DNA of 64,000 nucleotides from Chromatiales bacterium (lineage in GTDB: Bacteria > Pseudomonadota > Gammaproteobacteria > UBA6429), in the NCBI GenBank assembly GCA_027076405.1, contig JALTJN010000362.1, forward strand, positions 1 through 64,000, given 5' to 3'. Positions 60,798-64,000 of this stretch are shown here, piece after piece. The first letter of the stretch is position 1; each line of letters opens with the position of its first letter. The notes beneath the pieces were generated by a model. That model had not been told where the DNA came from. It saw nothing but the letters and a program-made list of their open reading frames with translations, and ran no database searches. Made by a program: the position numbers and the translations under genes.

Positions 60798-63374
60798 TTG
60801 AGTAAAGCGAAAAAAGAAACAGCAAAGAAAAAATATAAACATACTGGTTTGGGCATAAATGCAATCAGTTTGGTATCTTTTTTAATGTTTGTGATTGTAT
60901 TAACAGCAGGTTTATATCTTGGACAACAGGATCCTCTACGAACATTAGCATCACAACGGCAAACAGTCGCCAATACGGTGACTAAAATAACAGCGTTAAA
61001 ATTTGCCGATCAGGTTAATACTTACAGTCATATTTTAAATGGTTTAGTTAAAGATCCTGCCTTGATAAATATATTTAGCACAAAAAACCTGCAAGCTCTG
61101 GAGCAGCGGGCTAAAGAAATAAAGGCAATTTTCCCAAAAGTATTACGGGTACGGTTATTACCAGCAACAATAAGTAAACCGGATAAAACTTTTGAACCCC
61201 ATTTTACTTTTGCTTGTTTAGATTTACTTAATCAAAGTCGTAAAGACACCTCACATGTCCATGTTGAGATGCATGAGATTGAAGGCAAACAACAACATAT
61301 CGACATTATGCATGCGGTAACATCACGGGGCACGGTTGTCGGTTTTGTTCAGCTTGCAGTGGATTCATCCCTGCTGGATGACTGGACTAAAAAAATAGCC
61401 GGTGATTCTTATCTTGAAATTCACCAGAAAATTGATGACGGCAAAAATTATTTAATTTCAAAAGCTGGCACGGAGAATAAGCAAGGTACTTATGCTGTTA
61501 TTGATATTCCTAACACCCATTGGCAAGCTGAAACGTGGGTTCCTATCGAAGGTAGCGAATCTGCTTTTAACTTAGGCATGTTGTTTGCGTTGGTGATGGG
61601 TGTTGTTTTATCCGGTATTGTGGTTTTTGTTTTACGTCAGTTGCTGCATAAAGAAATTAACAGTGATCTTGAAAAATATCTTATGTTGATTACCGGAGCA
61701 TTAAAGGGTGTCAAAAAACATCAGTTCGATTTCAGTTTAACTGAGTTTAAATTGGCTGCAGCTCAGGTTATGAATATACGACTTGATCAAACTAATTTTG
61801 ATCGTGAGCGTGATGCGGAAGATAATAAAGATAAAAAATCAACGCAGGACTTCCTGCCGGATTCGGACGCAATGTATATGAGTAAAGATTCTATTCAACT
61901 TGAAGAGCTTGATGATATGAGTGATCTGGATAATCTTGACGAGACAGCGCAAGAGGAAAACTCCTCAGCAGAAATTAAAGCACCGCCAGCTAACTTGCCT
62001 GTTTTGCCGGAAGAAATTTTTAAAGCCTATGATATACGTGGCATTGTTGGTACAACCCTAACCGTTGAAAATATATTATTTATTGGCCATGCGATTGGTA
62101 GTGAAGCAAAAGCACGCGGTTTGGATACTATTGTTTTTGCACGTGATGGTCGTTTATCAGGACCGGAGCTGGGCAAGTCTTTAGTGACAGGTTTAATGAC
62201 TTCAGGTATTAAAGTGATTGATATTGGTATGTTACCCACACCAACTCTTTATTATGCTGCTGCCGAGTTATCGAACGGTACCGGTGTCATGTTAACAGGT
62301 AGTCATAATCCGCCAAATTATAATGGCATTAAGATGGTGTTAGGCGGGGATACTTTGTCCGGTGATGTTATTCAATCTTTACGTCAGCGTATATTAAATA
62401 ATGATTTAACCGTCGGTGAAGGTTCATATTCAAACGAGCAGGTACTGGATAAATATATTGAACGTATCACCAGTGATATTACATTAAAACGTAAAATGAA
62501 AATTGTAATCGACTGTGGCAATGGCGTTGCCGGCGCAGTTGCACCAAAATTATTTACCCGGTTAGGGTGTGATGTTACACCACTATTTTGTGAGGTTGAT
62601 GGCAGCTTCCCGAATCATCATCCGGATCCAAGTCAGCCGGAAAATTTAGCAGACTTGATCGCTGAAGTTAAAAAGAAAAATGCTGATTTTGGTTTGGCTT
62701 TTGACGGTGATGGAGATCGTATTGGTGTTGTCAGTGGTGATGGTAAAATAATCTGGCCTGACAGGTTAATGATGTTATTCGCTAAAGATATTTTGTCTCG
62801 TAATCCGGGAGCCAATATTATTTATGATATTAAATGCAGTAGTAATTTGCGTACAGTTATAGAAGAAGAAGGCGGAGATCCTTTAATGTGGAAAACCGGC
62901 CATTCACTGATTAAAGCTAAAATGAAAGAAACCAATGCCTTATTAGCCGGTGAAATGAGCGGTCATATTTTCTTTAAGGAAAGATGGTATGGTTTTGATG
63001 ATGCGTTATATTCCGCCTCCCGATTACTTGAAATTCTGTCCAACCAGTTACGACAGGCGCGGGTTGTTTTTTCAAATCTGCCTGACTCGGTTAATACGCC
63101 GGAGTTGAAAATTAACATGCAAGAAGGCGAGCATTTTAAATTTATTGATGAGTTAATGAAAAAATCAGCAGAATTTACCGATGCAGAAGTGACTTTAATT
63201 GATGGTATTCGAGTTGATTATCAGGATGGTTGGGGACTGGTTCGTGCTTCAAATACAACGCCGTGTTTAGTTTTACGTTTTGAAGGTAAAAGCAAAGCGG
63301 CAATGGCCAGGGTGCAGGAAAAGTTTCGTGAAGTATTAACTTCATTACAACCCGACATCAACTTGCCTTTCTAG
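60798..63374 (+). CDS. algC: Phosphomannomutase/phosphoglucomutase AlgC with N-terminal membrane sensor-like region
   Basis: An 858-residue fusion. Residues about 1-325 carry two membrane helices (about 25-45 and 255-280) around a periplasmic domain, followed by an acidic low-complexity linker (about 330-400). The mutase follows: FKAYDIRGIVGTTL, phosphoserine S502 in TGSHNPPNYNG, metal loop D636-G-D-G-D-R641 and GEMSGHIFFKERW. AlgC converts mannose-6-P and glucose-6-P to the 1-phosphates for exopolysaccharide and LPS. Start is TTG with GGAG about 10 bases upstream. Long AlgC forms like this occur at the same place in pseudomonads. Confidence 0.92.
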   Translation: MSKAKKETAKKKYKHTGLGINAISLVSFLMFVIVLTAGLYLGQQDPLRTLASQRQTVANTVTKITALKFADQVNTYSHILNGLVKDPALINIFSTKNLQALEQRAKEIKAIFPKVLRVRLLPATISKPDKTFEPHFTFACLDLLNQSRKDTSHVHVEMHEIEGKQQHIDIMHAVTSRGTVVGFVQLAVDSSLLDDWTKKIAGDSYLEIHQKIDDGKNYLISKAGTENKQGTYAVIDIPNTHWQAETWVPIEGSESAFNLGMLFALVMGVVLSGIVVFVLRQLLHKEINSDLEKYLMLITGALKGVKKHQFDFSLTEFKLAAAQVMNIRLDQTNFDRERDAEDNKDKKSTQDFLPDSDAMYMSKDSIQLEELDDMSDLDNLDETAQEENSSAEIKAPPANLPVLPEEIFKAYDIRGIVGTTLTVENILFIGHAIGSEAKARGLDTIVFARDGRLSGPELGKSLVTGLMTSGIKVIDIGMLPTPTLYYAAAELSNGTGVMLTGSHNPPNYNGIKMVLGGDTLSGDVIQSLRQRILNNDLTVGEGSYSNEQVLDKYIERITSDITLKRKMKIVIDCGNGVAGAVAPKLFTRLGCDVTPLFCEVDGSFPNHHPDPSQPENLADLIAEVKKKNADFGLAFDGDGDRIGVVSGDGKIIWPDRLMMLFAKDILSRNPGANIIYDIKCSSNLRTVIEEEGGDPLMWKTGHSLIKAKMKETNALLAGEMSGHIFFKERWYGFDDALYSASRLLEILSNQLRQARVVFSNLPDSVNTPELKINMQEGEHFKFIDELMKKSAEFTDAEVTLIDGIRVDYQDGWGLVRASNTTPCLVLRFEGKSKAAMARVQEKFREVLTSLQPDINLPF

Positions 63375-63385
63375 ATGTTTAATAA

Positions 63386-64000
<615 letters not shown>

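Overview
The window is a 64 kb chromosomal stretch of an A+T-rich aerobic gammaproteobacterium. Gene content and order support this: the block coxB-coxA-ctaG-coxC-(DUF2909)-SURF1-SCO-like-ctaA-ctaB has the pseudomonad arrangement, and rpoH-ftsXEY and radC/rpmBG beside coaBC-dut-algC-argB are classic gammaproteobacterial neighbourhoods. I cannot name a genus from sequence alone. No tRNA, rRNA, CRISPR array, IS element or prophage was seen.

Layout. 1-1.3 kb: end of bioH, and bioC; bioD lies apart at 6.5 kb. 1.35-6.3 kb: an unknown secreted/anchored protein, a formate/nitrite-family channel behind a sigma-54-type promoter with two NtrC-like sites, a PP2C phosphatase-Ser/Thr kinase fusion, and a histone-deacetylase-family hydrolase. 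7.5-15.8 kb: a complete aa3-type cytochrome c oxidase locus (subunit II carries its own haem c domain) with assembly and haem A genes. 15.9-17.4 kb: a MarR regulator, a rhodanese and an ETHE1-like persulfide dioxygenase, linked by matching palindromic boxes. 17.5-18.8 kb: an orphan membrane histidine kinase. 19.1-28.1 kb: a complete cbb3 oxidase locus, ccoNOQP-ccoGHIS, followed by a 33-residue membrane ORF. 28.3-34.2 kb: an unrecognised four-gene operon (VWA membrane protein, anchored coiled-coil protein, periplasmic binding protein, hybrid histidine kinase). 34.2-40.4 kb: PAP2 phosphatase, rpoH (with a CIRCE element), a REC-REC-GGDEF protein, ftsX, ftsE, ftsY. 40.5-48.4 kb: two M16 peptidases, rsmD, coaD, ferredoxin, gamma-glutamyltransferase, FKBP isomerase, mutM. 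48.4-52.5 kb: a Gld-like ABC exporter set. 52.9-57.3 kb: a HyuA-type hydrolase and tandem EAL-HDOD proteins. 57.5-64 kb: rpmG, rpmB, radC, coaBC, dut, a membrane-sensor-fused algC, and the start of argB.

How it fits together. The window is dominated by respiration: a high-oxygen oxidase and a high-affinity oxidase flank a small module for detoxifying reactive sulfur, which is a plausible arrangement because sulfide poisons haem-copper oxidases. The main non-coding interest is a set of long nested palindromes, notably a facing pair at 52.5-52.9 kb whose outer stems covary, and the regulatory sites (sigma-54/NtrC, MarR boxes, CIRCE). All function calls rest on reading motifs and gene order; no database search was run.
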